Made by a program: the position numbers and the translations under genes
The notes under the pieces: generated by a model
The model's input: only the letters and a program-made list of their open reading frames with translations
Database searches by the model: none
What the model was told of the DNA's origin: nothing
Shown here: positions 15,482 to 22,968 of the stretch, piece after piece
Layout of the letters: every line of letters begins with the position of its first letter
Position numbering within the stretch: position 1 is the stretch's first letter
Assembly: GCA_947459535.1 (NCBI GenBank)
Contig: CANHDY010000007.1
Coordinates: forward strand, 1 to 33,180
Length of the DNA stretch: 33,180 bases
Reading direction: 5' to 3'
DNA from: Rickettsiales bacterium
Lineage (GTDB): Bacteria; Pseudomonadota; Alphaproteobacteria; Rickettsiales; SXRF01

Positions 15482-15490
15482 CGGATTTTC

Positions 15491-15605
15491 GATTTAATCA
15501 TGTACAGAATTTGGGTCGTAAGGCGACCCTCACCCTAACCCTCTCCCTAGAAGGGAGAGGGAAGCAGCGGCTAGTCCGCTGCGGGTGAGGGTGCATGATT
15601 AAATC
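15491..15605. repeat. Nested palindrome between convergent genes
   Basis: Outer arms GATTTAATCATG (15491-15502) and CATGATTAAATC (15594-15605) are perfect inverses. Inside is a CCCTCACCC...GGGTGAGGG repeat with an inner CTCTCCCT/AGGGAGAG hairpin and CAGCGG/CCGCTG. It lies between the octapeptide-repeat gene and ydfG, which point toward each other, and may act as a bidirectional terminator. A T-run follows on the plus strand only loosely (TAGTTTTT). Confidence 0.75.
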
Positions 15606-15614
15606 AAAAATGCG

Positions 15615-16370
15615 CTAGTTTTTCCTACTTACTGCAAACGGAGAAAATGCCTGCTCGGTGGGCATGATTTCCACACGGTTGATGTTGACATGCGGCGGCT
15701 GCGTGAGTGTCCAGTAGATTGTCTGGGCGATATCATCGGCACTGAGTGGTGTCATGCCCGCATAGACGCTCGCTGCCCGAGTGTTATCACCGTGGAATCT
15801 GACATTCGAGAATTCGGTCTCGCACATGCCCGGCTCAATGCTGGTGACACGGATGTTTTTCCCGAGCAGATCCGCCTTCAGGTTCAGCGTGAATTGAGTG
15901 AGAAAGGCTTTGCTTGCGCCATACACATTGCCGCCGGGGTAGGGGTAGGTGCCAGCGATGGAACTGAGGTTGACAATATGGCCGCGCCCCCGCTTTATCA
16001 TGCCCGGAAGCAGCGCATGAGTGCAGTAGAGCACGCCGTTGATATTGGTGCGCACCATCTGCTCAATTTCATCCATTGAGAGCGCCTCATATGGCGACAG
16101 CCCTAGCGCAAGGCCTGCATTGTTGATTAGAATATCAACCTGAGCAAATTCTGGGGGAAGGCTGGCTATCGCCTGTTCAACCTGAGATCTCTCCTGCACA
16201 TCAAGCACCATGGTGTGAATCAGTGGGCTTTCATTTTTCAGCCGTGCCAATCGCTCCTCGCGTCGCCCAGTGGCGATCACGCGCGCGCCGTGTGAGGTGA
16301 ATAATCTGGCGCAGGCAAGGCCAAAACCAGAGGTGGCGCCAGTGATGAAGATGGTTTGATTGGTGAGCAT
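15615..16370 (-). CDS. ydfG: YdfG-type short-chain dehydrogenase
   Basis: The 251-residue protein closely follows YdfG, an NADP-dependent 3-hydroxy acid (serine/allo-threonine) dehydrogenase. Visible features are the Rossmann glycine motif TGATSGFG, RREERL after the second strand (NADP preference), NNAGLALG, the catalytic Ser in VNLSSIAG, and the YxxxK pair in YGASK. EPGMCETEFSNVRFHGD and HVNINRVEIMPTEQ are YdfG-specific. I chose the ATG at 16368-16370 (MLTNQTIFITGATSG); extending to 16451 would add 27 residues encoded by a palindromic repeat. The gene stands alone, convergent with the octapeptide-repeat gene and divergent from ccmC. Confidence 0.92.
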   Translation of the reverse strand: MLTNQTIFITGATSGFGLACARLFTSHGARVIATGRREERLARLKNESPLIHTMVLDVQERSQVEQAIASLPPEFAQVDILINNAGLALGLSPYEALSMDEIEQMVRTNINGVLYCTHALLPGMIKRGRGHIVNLSSIAGTYPYPGGNVYGASKAFLTQFTLNLKADLLGKNIRVTSIEPGMCETEFSNVRFHGDNTRAASVYAGMTPLSADDIAQTIYWTLTQPPHVNINRVEIMPTEQAFSPFAVSRKN

Positions 16371-16394
16371 AAATGTCACCAGCGAGCTTACCGG

Positions 16395-16453
16395 AGCAAT
16401 CCAGATGAGACAAGAAAAACTGGATTGCTTCGTCGCTTGCGCTACTTGCAATC
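16395..16453. repeat. Truncated GAAGCAATCCAG-type palindromic element
   Basis: AGCAATCCAG (16395-16404) and CTGGATTGCT (16420-16429) are perfect inverses, followed by a degraded CGTCGCTTGCG...TTGCAAT flank. This is the same family as the element inside hscA (30161-30241), with the outer left arm lost. It fills the ydfG-ccmC intergenic region. Confidence 0.8.
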
Positions 16454-16473
16454 ACAGATTAAAAACGTAAGCC

Positions 16474-17184
16474 ATGCACTTTCTCGCCAAACCTTCGAAC
16501 TTCATTCGCCTTTATCGCCTGCTGCTGCCATGGCTGATTGCTGCAGCAAGCGGGCTGCTGATATTTGGGCTGTGGCAAGCGCTGATCGTATCGCCACCTG
16601 ACTATCAGCAAGGTGACACGGTGCGTATCATGTATATTCATGTGCCCAGCGCGTGGATGGCCATGGGCATTTATGTCGGCATGGCCATTTCAAGCGCGAT
16701 GTATCTGATCTGGAAACATCCGCTGGCAGACAGCATCGCACGCCAGAGCGCGCTGCTGGGGGCTGGTTTTACGCTCATCTGCCTTGTCACCGGCTCGCTG
16801 TGGGGCAGGCCAATGTGGGGCGCTTACTGGGTGTGGGACGCGCGCCTGACCTCGGTGCTGGTGCTGTTCTTTTTATATATCGGCTACATGGCGCTGTCGG
16901 ACGCGTATGATGGCAAGGAGCAGGGAAAAAAACTCTGCGCTATATTGGTTCTGGTGGGCTTTGTTAATATCCCGGTGATTCGTTTTTCGGTGGATTGGTG
17001 GAACACACTGCACCAGCCGGCCAGCGTCGTTCGTGAGGGTGGGATTGCCATTCACCTCTCCATGCAGCTGCCGCTTTTTTCCATGGGGCTGGCATTTTTT
17101 GCCCTTTACCTGATGCTGCTGGGCATGCGTGTGGAAACCGACCTGCTGCGCCAGAAAATTCGCCGATTGCAGGCTGGGTTTTAG
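16474..17184 (+). CDS. ccmC: Haem exporter permease CcmC
   Basis: CcmC is an inner-membrane protein that binds haem and hands it to CcmE during cytochrome c maturation (system I). The 236-residue product has six hydrophobic helices, conserved periplasmic MYIHVPSAWM with a haem-ligand histidine, and the tryptophan-rich WWD-type motif WGRPMWGAYWVWDARLTS. A second conserved histidine lies in WWNTLHQPASV. Length and layout match the family. No other ccm gene is adjacent, so the maturation genes are scattered, as in Rickettsia-like genomes. The start at 16474 has only a weak ribosome-binding site. Confidence 0.95.
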   Translation: MHFLAKPSNFIRLYRLLLPWLIAAASGLLIFGLWQALIVSPPDYQQGDTVRIMYIHVPSAWMAMGIYVGMAISSAMYLIWKHPLADSIARQSALLGAGFTLICLVTGSLWGRPMWGAYWVWDARLTSVLVLFFLYIGYMALSDAYDGKEQGKKLCAILVLVGFVNIPVIRFSVDWWNTLHQPASVVREGGIAIHLSMQLPLFSMGLAFFALYLMLLGMRVETDLLRQKIRRLQAGF

Positions 17185-17212
17185 TTGAAATCTGGCGGCC
17201 GAATGCTATAAG
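17185..17212 (+). promoter_or_regulatory. Sigma-70 promoter for fdxA
   Basis: TTGAAA (17185-17190) and TATAAG (17207-17212) are separated by 16 bp, starting directly after the ccmC stop. The expected start site is about 20 bp before the fdxA ATG, which is preceded by GGGGATG. Confidence 0.6.
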
Positions 17213-17240
17213 CCTGCCAAAATAAGTTTGGGGATGTGCC

Positions 17241-17582
17241 ATGACCTTTGTTGTCACCGATGCGTGTGTGAAATGCAAATATACCGACTGCGTGGAAGTC
17301 TGCCCGGTGGACTGTTTTTATGAAGGTGAGAACATGCTCGTCATCAACCCCGATGAGTGCATTGATTGCGGCGTGTGTGAGCCGGAATGCCCAGCAGAAG
17401 CCATTAAGCCGGAATCTGACGAGCTGCTTAAATGGGTTGAACTTGGCCGCGAATATGCCGCTAAATGGCCTAACCTCACAGTTAAAAAGCCAAGCCCGGC
17501 CGACGCAGACAGCTTTAAGGGTCTGCCCGGTAAATTTGAGGCGCATTTCAGCCCAAATCCCGGCACTGGCAACGCCAAATAG
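17241..17582 (+). CDS. fdxA: 7Fe ferredoxin FdxA
   Basis: This 113-residue ferredoxin carries one [3Fe-4S] and one [4Fe-4S] cluster. N-terminal cysteines lie in [21 protein letters not shown] (C9, C17, C21 plus extra C12 and C25), and the second set in [18 protein letters not shown] (C40, C43, C46, C50). The C-terminal extension [17 protein letters not shown] is typical of the Azotobacter FdI-like FdxA group. It acts as a cytosolic electron carrier; its partner is not evident. The fdxA-carD order is widely conserved in alphaproteobacteria. It has its own promoter. Confidence 0.95.
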   Translation: MTFVVTDACVKCKYTDCVEVCPVDCFYEGENMLVINPDECIDCGVCEPECPAEAIKPESDELLKWVELGREYAAKWPNLTVKKPSPADADSFKGLPGKFEAHFSPNPGTGNAK

Positions 17583-17639
17583 CGCTTTTAGATTAAATTG
17601 TTTCTTTTTTCTTAATTTTGTGATAGGTTTATGCTCGTT

Positions 17640-17676
17640 TTGAGGAAAACCATCATCTAATGGTGGCTGTCCTCAA
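17640..17676. other. Strong hairpin upstream of carD
   Basis: TTGAGGA (17640-17646) pairs with TCCTCAA (17670-17676), and the inner CCATCA pairs with TGGTGG through one G-U wobble. It lies between fdxA and carD, followed by an A+T-rich tract (AAATACAATATATAG) that could hold a promoter -10 for carD. It lacks a T-run, so it is more likely an mRNA leader or processing structure than a terminator. Confidence 0.5.
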
Positions 17677-17742
17677 GCTAAATACAATATATAGTTTAAC
17701 CGCCGGAGCCATCTGGCCACCGCCTAGTGCAAGGAATGAACT

Positions 17743-18534
17743 ATGTCAAAAAAAATGCCCAAAAAAGCCGCAACGAAATCAGTAAAAAAACCAGTTGCTA
17801 AAAAACTGGCCACTAAAAAACCCGCGACTAAAGTTGCTGCTAAGAAACCCGCTGCCAAGCCTGCTGCTAAGAAGGTGGTGATGAAGGCGCAAGCGAAAAA
17901 GCCAGTGATTGCCGCAAAGCCGATGGCTAAACCAGCCGCAAAGCCGATGCCAGCAAAGACTGCTATCGCAGCGAAGCCTGCTGCTGCTGTCGTTCCGATG
18001 GGCAAAGCACTCTACAAAGTTGGTAACTATGTTGTGTACCCAACCCACGGTGTGGGCAAAATCATGGCGGAAGAAACCCAGATGATCGGTGAGCACGAGC
18101 TTCGCCTGCTGGTGATTAACTTCGAGCGCGATAAAATGACCCTGCGCGTACCGATGTCGCGCGCGGCTGCTGCTGGCCTGCGCCCGATCAGCAGCTCTGA
18201 CCAGATCAAAAAAATGATCGAGGTGCTGAGGAGCAAAGCAAAAATCAGCCGTGGCATGTGGTCGCGCCGCGCGCAGGAATATGAAACCAAAATCAACTCC
18301 GGCAGCTTGCTGGCGGTGGCGGAAGTGGTTCGTGACCTGCACCAGAACGTGGATCAGTCCGAGCGCTCTTATTCTGAGCGCATGATTTATGAAAATGCGC
18401 TGAACCGCATTGTGGCTGAATATGCCGCAAGCGAAGGCATGGATCAGAAAACGGCTTACGACAAGCTGATGAAGCTGCTGCGTGGCAAGGTGGCTGCTGC
18501 TGCCGCTGCTGCTGCAGTGAAAGAAGCTGCGTAA
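17743..18534 (+). CDS. carD: CarD family regulator with histone-H1-like N-terminal tail
   Basis: The 263-residue protein has two parts. Residues 1-85 are almost only Lys, Ala and Pro (KKPAAKPAAKK-type repeats), like the tail of histone H1 or bacterial AlgP/Hc1 proteins. Residues 88-250 form a CarD_CdnL_TRCF domain: YKVGNYVVYPTHGVGKI, then FERDKMTLRVPMSRAAAAGLRP and the helical part SRGMWSRRAQEYETKINSG. CarD binds the RNA polymerase beta subunit and stabilises open complexes, especially at rRNA promoters. The basic tail should add non-specific DNA binding. It ends in a run of nine alanines. It is downstream of fdxA and terminated by the hairpin at 18558-18590. Confidence 0.93.
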   Translation: MSKKMPKKAATKSVKKPVAKKLATKKPATKVAAKKPAAKPAAKKVVMKAQAKKPVIAAKPMAKPAAKPMPAKTAIAAKPAAAVVPMGKALYKVGNYVVYPTHGVGKIMAEETQMIGEHELRLLVINFERDKMTLRVPMSRAAAAGLRPISSSDQIKKMIEVLRSKAKISRGMWSRRAQEYETKINSGSLLAVAEVVRDLHQNVDQSERSYSERMIYENALNRIVAEYAASEGMDQKTAYDKLMKLLRGKVAAAAAAAAVKEAA

Positions 18535-18546
18535 TTCATTCATTTA

Positions 18547-18843
18547 TTAAGGATGAGGGGTGATAGCCAAAATGGTTATCACCCTTTTTTCTGGTCCGTA
18601 AAACCAGAATACGCGGTAGGCTCCAGGAGTGTTGTTTTCGGCGTAAGCTTCAAAGATATCCTCACCGCGTGGTCCATGCAGGCTGTGATATTTGTGAGTA
18701 TTGAGTCCGGGATGTCTTGGGTTGGTTTGCAGTAAGCCCAGTGTTTTGCGTACGGCCTTGAGGCGCTTGGCATGGCTCTTATTCTGCATCAATGCGAGAT
18801 ATTGCTTTTCTGCCTCAGGCTGAAATAAAAGCGTAAAAGCCAT
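18547..18843 (-). CDS. RelE/ParE-type toxin
   Basis: The 98-residue protein looks like a RelE/ParE-superfamily toxin: short, basic, with helices first (AEKQYLALMQNKSHAKRLKAV) and a C-terminal strand pair AYRVFWFYGPEKRVITILAI that matches the RelE core YRV.y....vvil.i.hr. RelE members cleave mRNA at the ribosome and ParE members target gyrase; this sequence does not decide between them. It starts 3 bp after the antitoxin stop. The last ten codons coincide with the carD terminator hairpin on the other strand. Confidence 0.75.
   Translation of the reverse strand: MAFTLLFQPEAEKQYLALMQNKSHAKRLKAVRKTLGLLQTNPRHPGLNTHKYHSLHGPRGEDIFEAYAENNTPGAYRVFWFYGPEKRVITILAITPHP
18558..18590 (+). terminator. Rho-independent terminator of carD
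   Basis: GGGTGATA (18558-18565) pairs with TATCACCC (18577-18584), extended inward by GCC/GGT, and is followed by TTTTTT. It lies 24 bp after the carD stop and inside the convergent toxin reading frame. Confidence 0.88.
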
Positions 18844-18846
18844 CAG

Positions 18847-19119
18847 CTAATCATTGGCAAACTGGCTGAAATCACCAAGGTTTTTGCCTTTATTTGTCTT
18901 TGATTCCTTGATGCCGCGTAGCACACTACTAAGCGCCTGTTTATTTTGAAACAGCCATAATTCACGTGCCGGAATTTCGCTGAAGGGTTCCAGAATAATA
19001 CGCCCATCTTTGTCTGCACTGACCTGAAAACTGCTCACACCTTCGGCAATTTTGCCAAGTGTGATACGTCCCTTAGCATCAGGGCGAACAGTTTTGGGTA
19101 AATCGTATTCTGTGTACAT
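18847..19119 (-). CDS. AbrB/SpoVT-type antitoxin
   Basis: This 90-residue protein precedes the toxin gene by three bases. Its N-terminal half has the swapped-hairpin AbrB pattern: VRPDAKGRITLGKIAEG, then FQVSADKDGRIILEP. The C-terminal half (ELWLFQNKQALSSVLRGIKESK ... LGDFSQFA) has the leucine/aromatic spacing of a toxin-binding tail. Antitoxins of this kind neutralise the toxin and repress their own operon. A palindrome at 19138-19171, just upstream, is the likely operator. The order antitoxin then toxin is standard. Confidence 0.75.
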   Translation of the reverse strand: MYTEYDLPKTVRPDAKGRITLGKIAEGVSSFQVSADKDGRIILEPFSEIPARELWLFQNKQALSSVLRGIKESKTNKGKNLGDFSQFAND

Positions 19120-19137
19120 TAGACCATTTTAGATTAG

Positions 19138-19171
19138 AAGTGGGAAAATGTCAAGGTGGGATATCCCACTT
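19138..19171. promoter_or_regulatory. Candidate operator of the toxin-antitoxin operon
   Basis: GTGGGATATCCCAC (19156-19169) is a perfect 14-bp palindrome. A further half-site, AAGTGGGA (19138-19145), is the inverse of TCCCACTT (19164-19171). The cluster begins 19 bp upstream of the antitoxin ATG, the expected place for an AbrB-type autorepressor. Confidence 0.6.
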
Positions 19172-19184
19172 TTAACAAAATGCA

Positions 19185-22112
19185 TTATGCCACCTTCTTG
19201 CCCCTTTTCAGCAGGGGCTTTAAGAATTCACCAGTGATGCTTTCCTTGCAGGCGGCGATGTCTTCCGGTGTGCCGCTGGCTACAACTTTGCCGCCCTTAT
19301 TGCCACCGCCGGGGCCAATATCAATCACCCAGTCGGCGGTTTTAATCACATCCAGATTATGCTCAATGCAGATGATGGTGTTGCCGCTATCGACCAGCGT
19401 GTGCAGTACTTTCAGCAGCTTTCGAATGTCGTCGCTGTGCAGACCGGTGGTGGGCTCATCAAGGATGTAGAGGGTGCGCCCGGTGGCACGCTTGGAAAGC
19501 TCTTTGGCAAGCTTAATGCGCTGCGCCTCGCCGCCGGAAAGTGTGGTGGCAGACTGGCCGATGGCGATATAGCCCAGCCCCACCTCCTGAAGCGCCACCA
19601 GCTTTTCGCGGATGGAGGTCTGCGCGGCAAAAAAGGTTGCGCCTTCGTCCACGGTCATTTCCAGCACATCGGCGATGGATTTATCCTTGTAGCGAATATC
19701 CAGCGTTTCCCGGTTGTAGCGCTTGCCGTGGCATACATCACATTTCACATACACATCCGGCAGGAAGTGCATTTCGATTTTAATCAGCCCGTCACCCTGA
19801 CACGCCTCGCAGCGGCCGCCTTTCACGTTGAATGAAAAACGCCCAGCCTGATAGCCGCGCGCTTTCGCTTCGGGAAGTGCGGCAAACCAGTCGCGGATCG
19901 GCGTGAAGGCGCCGGTATAGGTGGCAGGGTTGGAGCGCGGTGTGCGACCGATGGGGGATTGGTCAATCTCGATAATTTTATCGATGGATTCCAGCCCTGT
20001 GATGCTGTCATGCACGCCAGCCATATCACGGCTGCCATGCATGCGTTTCGCAATGGCTTTATAGAGGGTTTCGATCACCAGCGACGATTTGCCGCCGCCT
20101 GAAACACCGGTGACGCAGGTGAAGGTCGAAAGCGGAAACTCGCACTTGATGTTTTTGAGGTTATTGGCGCGCGCGCCGCTGACAATAATTTTCCGGCTGC
20201 GCGACGTGGCGCGGCGCTTATCCGGCACAGCAATAAATTTCTCGCCACTTAAATATTGTCCGGTGAGGCTTTGCTTATTTTTCATCACCTGCGTGCAGGT
20301 GCCTTCCGCAACAATCCGCCCGCCATGCACCCCGGCGCCCGGCCCCATATCAATCAGGTAATCCGAGGCGCGCATCGTATCTTCATCATGTTCAACGACA
20401 ATCACTGTGTTGCCAAGGTCGCGCAGGTGTTTGAGTGTGACAAGCAGGCGCTGGTTATCGCATTGATGCAGCCCGATGGAAGGTTCATCCAGCACATAGA
20501 GCACGCCAGACAAGCCCGAGCCAATCTGCGAGGCAAGGCGAATGCGCTGTGATTCGCCGCCCGATAACGTGCCCGATTCGCGCGATAAGGTCAGGTATTC
20601 CAGCCCCACATTCACGAGGAAGGTCAGGCGCTCGCGGATTTCTTTGAGGATTTTCTGAGCGATGTCCTGCTGCTTTTTGCTGAGTTTCTTTTCCAGCTTG
20701 CCAAACCATTCATGCGCCGTATCAATTGGAAACTGGGTGACTTCGCCGATATGCAGCCCGCCCACCTTCACGCAGAGCGCCTCCGGCTTCAGGCGATGCC
20801 CGCCGCAGGACTCGCATGGATGGTCGTTTTGAAACTTGGCGATTTCATCGCGCATCCAGTCGCTTTCGGTTTCTTTCCAGCGCCGCTCGAGGCTAGGTAT
20901 TACCCCTTCAAATGGCTTGTAGCTCATGTAGGTGCGCGGGCCATCGGTATAGGCGATTTTGATCGGCTCCTCGCCGGAGCCATAAAGCAGCATCTCCTGA
21001 ATTTCTTTGGGCAGGTCGCGAAAGGCAGTGGTGAGCTTGAAGCCATAATGCGCGCTGAGGCCATCGAGTGTCTGGATGTAGTATTTGCTGGTGCTGTTTG
21101 CCCACGGCGCGATCGCTTTATCCAGCAGCGATAGCTTGGTATCAGGAACGACCAGATCCGGATCAAAAAACATCTGCATGCCAAGGCCATCGCAGGTGGG
21201 GCAGGCGCCATAAGGGCTGTTGAACGAAAACAGGCGCGGCTCGATTTCCGATAGCGTGAAGCCGCTGACTGGACATGCGAATTTGGAGGACATGGTGAAG
21301 GTTGTTATATCCTCGGGCGCGCCCTTGGCGCGACCCGGGGATCTTGTACCTTTTGTTTCAGGATTTAGGATCCCCGCTTTCGCGGGGATTGATACTACCT
21401 CAACTTTCACCAACCCATCACCCAGCCCCAGCGCGGTTTCAATCGAATCCGGCAGGCGGCTCCCTAGGTCTTTGGAAACGACAATGCGATCCACCACCAC
21501 ATCGATTTCATGTTTTTTGTTTTTATCGAGCGCTGGCAGTTCATCCGCTTCATACAGCGAACCGTTGATCTTGAAGCGCTGAAAGCCTTTCTTTTTCCAT
21601 TCGGCCAGCTCCTTGCGATACTCACCCTTGTGACCGCGCACCACCGGCGCCAGTAGCATGATCTTCGTGCCTTCCGGCAGCTCAAGGATGCGATCCGCCA
21701 TTTGAGATACGGTCTGGCTTTCAATGGGAAGGCCAGTGGCCGGCGAATAGGGCACGCCGATGCGCGCATAAAGCAGGCGCAGGTAATCATAAATTTCAGT
21801 AACGGTGCCGACCGTCGAGCGTGGGTTGCGCGAGGTGGTTTTCTGATCAATCGCAATCGCAGGCGACAGGCCGTCAATCGATTCTACATCCGGCTTATCC
21901 TGAATGTTCAGGAACTGGCGCGCATAAGAAGAGAGGGACTCCACATAGCGCCTTTGCCCTTCGGCATAAATCGTGTCAAACGCCAGCGACGACTTGCCCG
22001 AACCGGACGGCCCGGTGATGACCACCAGCTGGTTTTTTGGAATTGCCGCATCGATATTCTTGAGGTTGTGCTCTTTGGCGCCTCGGATAATGATGGAGTC
22101 GTCGGTTTTCAT
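19185..22112 (-). CDS. uvrA: Excinuclease ABC subunit A, with an in-frame repeat insertion
   Basis: UvrA is the damage-recognition ATPase of nucleotide excision repair. This 975-residue copy has both ABC modules: Walker [10 protein letters not shown] and GVSGGGKSS, and signatures [14 protein letters not shown] and [14 protein letters not shown]. The C-terminal zinc module is intact (CEACQGDG ... CDVCHGKRY). In the first zinc module the second cysteine is serine (ACPVSGF). About 29 extra residues at 240-268 (starting [15 protein letters not shown]) come from a palindromic element and explain the excess over the usual length of about 940. The ATG at 22110-22112 is preferred: CAGGGC precedes it, while the ATG at 22127 lies in a repeat. 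No LexA-type box is seen upstream. Confidence 0.96.
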   Translation of the reverse strand: MKTDDSIIIRGAKEHNLKNIDAAIPKNQLVVITGPSGSGKSSLAFDTIYAEGQRRYVESLSSYARQFLNIQDKPDVESIDGLSPAIAIDQKTTSRNPRSTVGTVTEIYDYLRLLYARIGVPYSPATGLPIESQTVSQMADRILELPEGTKIMLLAPVVRGHKGEYRKELAEWKKKGFQRFKINGSLYEADELPALDKNKKHEIDVVVDRIVVSKDLGSRLPDSIETALGLGDGLVKVEVVSIPAKAGILNPETKGTRSPGRAKGAPEDITTFTMSSKFACPVSGFTLSEIEPRLFSFNSPYGACPTCDGLGMQMFFDPDLVVPDTKLSLLDKAIAPWANSTSKYYIQTLDGLSAHYGFKLTTAFRDLPKEIQEMLLYGSGEEPIKIAYTDGPRTYMSYKPFEGVIPSLERRWKETESDWMRDEIAKFQNDHPCESCGGHRLKPEALCVKVGGLHIGEVTQFPIDTAHEWFGKLEKKLSKKQQDIAQKILKEIRERLTFLVNVGLEYLTLSRESGTLSGGESQRIRLASQIGSGLSGVLYVLDEPSIGLHQCDNQRLLVTLKHLRDLGNTVIVVEHDEDTMRASDYLIDMGPGAGVHGGRIVAEGTCTQVMKNKQSLTGQYLSGEKFIAVPDKRRATSRSRKIIVSGARANNLKNIKCEFPLSTFTCVTGVSGGGKSSLVIETLYKAIAKRMHGSRDMAGVHDSITGLESIDKIIEIDQSPIGRTPRSNPATYTGAFTPIRDWFAALPEAKARGYQAGRFSFNVKGGRCEACQGDGLIKIEMHFLPDVYVKCDVCHGKRYNRETLDIRYKDKSIADVLEMTVDEGATFFAAQTSIREKLVALQEVGLGYIAIGQSATTLSGGEAQRIKLAKELSKRATGRTLYILDEPTTGLHSDDIRKLLKVLHTLVDSGNTIICIEHNLDVIKTADWVIDIGPGGGNKGGKVVASGTPEDIAACKESITGEFLKPLLKRGKKVA
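21308..21395 (-). repeat. Palindromic element inserted in frame in uvrA
   Basis: In the uvrA sense the element has two hairpins: ATCCCCGCGAAAGCGGGGAT, perfect, and ATCCCCGGGTCGCGCC/GGCGCGCCCGAGGAT, with mismatches. It is about 88 bp and keeps the frame open. Its two-hairpin layout matches the intergenic bipartite elements. Confidence 0.85.
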
Positions 22113-22121
22113 AGTGCCCTG

Positions 22122-22150
22122 CGTCATTCCGGCGCAGGCCGGAATCCATG
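22122..22150. repeat. CGTCATTCCGGC hairpin upstream of uvrA
   Basis: CGTCATTCCGGC and GCCGGAATCCATG form a near-perfect hairpin with loop GCAG. This is a half element. It supplies a spurious upstream ATG in frame with uvrA. Confidence 0.82.
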
Positions 22151-22240
22151 GTTTGTTGAAAGGCGCGCACTATAGCAATTTATGACTGGCATGTAACTTC
22201 TTTTTACGCTTATATCCACTCATAAACATGACAATAACGA

Positions 22241-22265
22241 GGATTCCGGCCTACGCCGGAATGAC
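22241..22265. repeat. Inverted partner hairpin upstream of ssb
   Basis: GGATTCCGGC-CTAC-GCCGGAATGAC is the reverse-oriented counterpart of the element at 22122-22150. The two bracket the 90-bp uvrA/ssb promoter region. Confidence 0.82.
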
Positions 22266-22281
22266 AATTAAGGGAGAGACT

Positions 22282-22743
22282 ATGGCAGGCAGTGTGAATA
22301 AGGTAATTTTGGTTGGTAATCTCGGGCGTGATCCGGAGATCCGCACCACGCAGGATGGCAAAGAAATTGCCAATTTCTCCATTGCCACATCAGAGAGCTG
22401 GAAAGACCGCAACACCGGCGAGCGCAAGGAAAAAACCGAATGGCACCGTATCGTGGTGTTTAACGAAAACCTCGTGAAGGTTGTTAAAAGCTATGTGAAA
22501 AAAGGCTCAAAGCTCTACATTGAGGGTGCGCTGCAAACCCGCAAATGGACGGACAAAGACGGCCAGGAAAAATACTCCACCGAGGTGGTGCTTCAGGGCT
22601 ATAACGGCAGCCTGACGATGCTTGATGGCAAGCGCGACGGCGAATCCAGCTATGATAGCGGCGGCTACAACCAGAGCCAGCCTTCCCAGCCACAGCGCCA
22701 GCAGGCCGCGCCGCAATTGGCGGATGATGAGATTCCGTTTTAA
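22282..22743 (+). CDS. ssb: Single-stranded DNA-binding protein
   Basis: The 153-residue SSB has the N-terminal OB fold ([66 protein letters not shown]) and a Gln/Ser/Pro-rich linker. It ends in the acidic tip DDEIPF, which recruits replication and repair partners. The ATG at 22282 is favoured by AAGGGAG 6 bp upstream and by the canonical start [13 protein letters not shown]. An earlier ATG at 22228 would add 18 residues, about half of them encoded by the palindromic repeat. It is divergent from uvrA, as in many bacteria. Confidence 0.97.
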   Translation: MAGSVNKVILVGNLGRDPEIRTTQDGKEIANFSIATSESWKDRNTGERKEKTEWHRIVVFNENLVKVVKSYVKKGSKLYIEGALQTRKWTDKDGQEKYSTEVVLQGYNGSLTMLDGKRDGESSYDSGGYNQSQPSQPQRQQAAPQLADDEIPF

Positions 22744-22754
22744 TCGAGGTTTAG

Positions 22755-22837
22755 TGGGTTGCGAGGTTTTCTTTGGTTGCGTATGTTAGCGCCGAAACCT
22801 GCGTAACATTCGTAACTTACGAAACCTTCGCAACTTT
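22755..22837. repeat. Symmetrical array of 9-bp units
   Basis: Five tandem 9-mers run from 22793 to 22837: CGAAACCTG, CGTAACATT, CGTAACTTA, CGAAACCTT, CGCAACTTT. Two bases earlier, at 22755-22790, are four 9-mers in the opposite orientation: TGGGTTGCG, AGGTTTTCT, TTGGTTGCG, TATGTTAGC. Consensus is roughly CG[A/T/C]AAC[C/A/T]TT. The whole array can fold on itself. It starts 11 bp after the ssb stop. The rest of the gap to 22968 holds the terminator at 22885-22916 and nothing else I recognise. Confidence 0.75.
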
Positions 22838-22884
22838 GATTTAGTTATCCCGCAGTCGCTGTCTGGTTGATTAAAATTTGTCTG

Positions 22885-22916
22885 TAAAAAACATAGCCCC
22901 CGCACTTGGCGGGGGC
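22885..22916 (-). terminator. Rho-independent terminator of the PemK-like gene
   Basis: GCCCCCGC (22896-22903) and GCGGGGGC (22909-22916) form a perfect 8-bp stem with a 5-nt loop. On the minus strand it is followed by TATGTTTTTT, which fits termination of the minus-strand genes ending at 22969. On the plus strand there is no T-run, so it is a weaker stop for ssb. Confidence 0.8.
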
Positions 22917-22968
22917 CGCAATCCACAATGTGGAAACAGTTATATCTTAACAACAGTCTTGTTGTGTG

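Noticed and set aside
15615-16451. Longer YdfG start at 16451
   Set aside because: The extra 27 residues are encoded largely by a palindromic repeat, and the Rossmann fold begins normally from the ATG at 16370.
21241-21300. Loss of a zinc ligand in UvrA (Cys to Ser in ACPVSGF) as a damaging mutation
   Set aside because: From memory, this variant occurs in other alphaproteobacterial UvrA proteins, and the essential C-terminal zinc module is intact. It is noted in the annotation only.
22151-22281. Possible SOS (LexA) box between uvrA and ssb
   Set aside because: No GTTC/GAAC direct repeat or CTG-N10-CAG site is visible in this region.
22755-22837. CRISPR-like array or replication iterons
   Set aside because: Units are 9 bp with no spacers and lie in two orientations. 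There is no cas or rep gene nearby, so it was reported only as an unexplained array.
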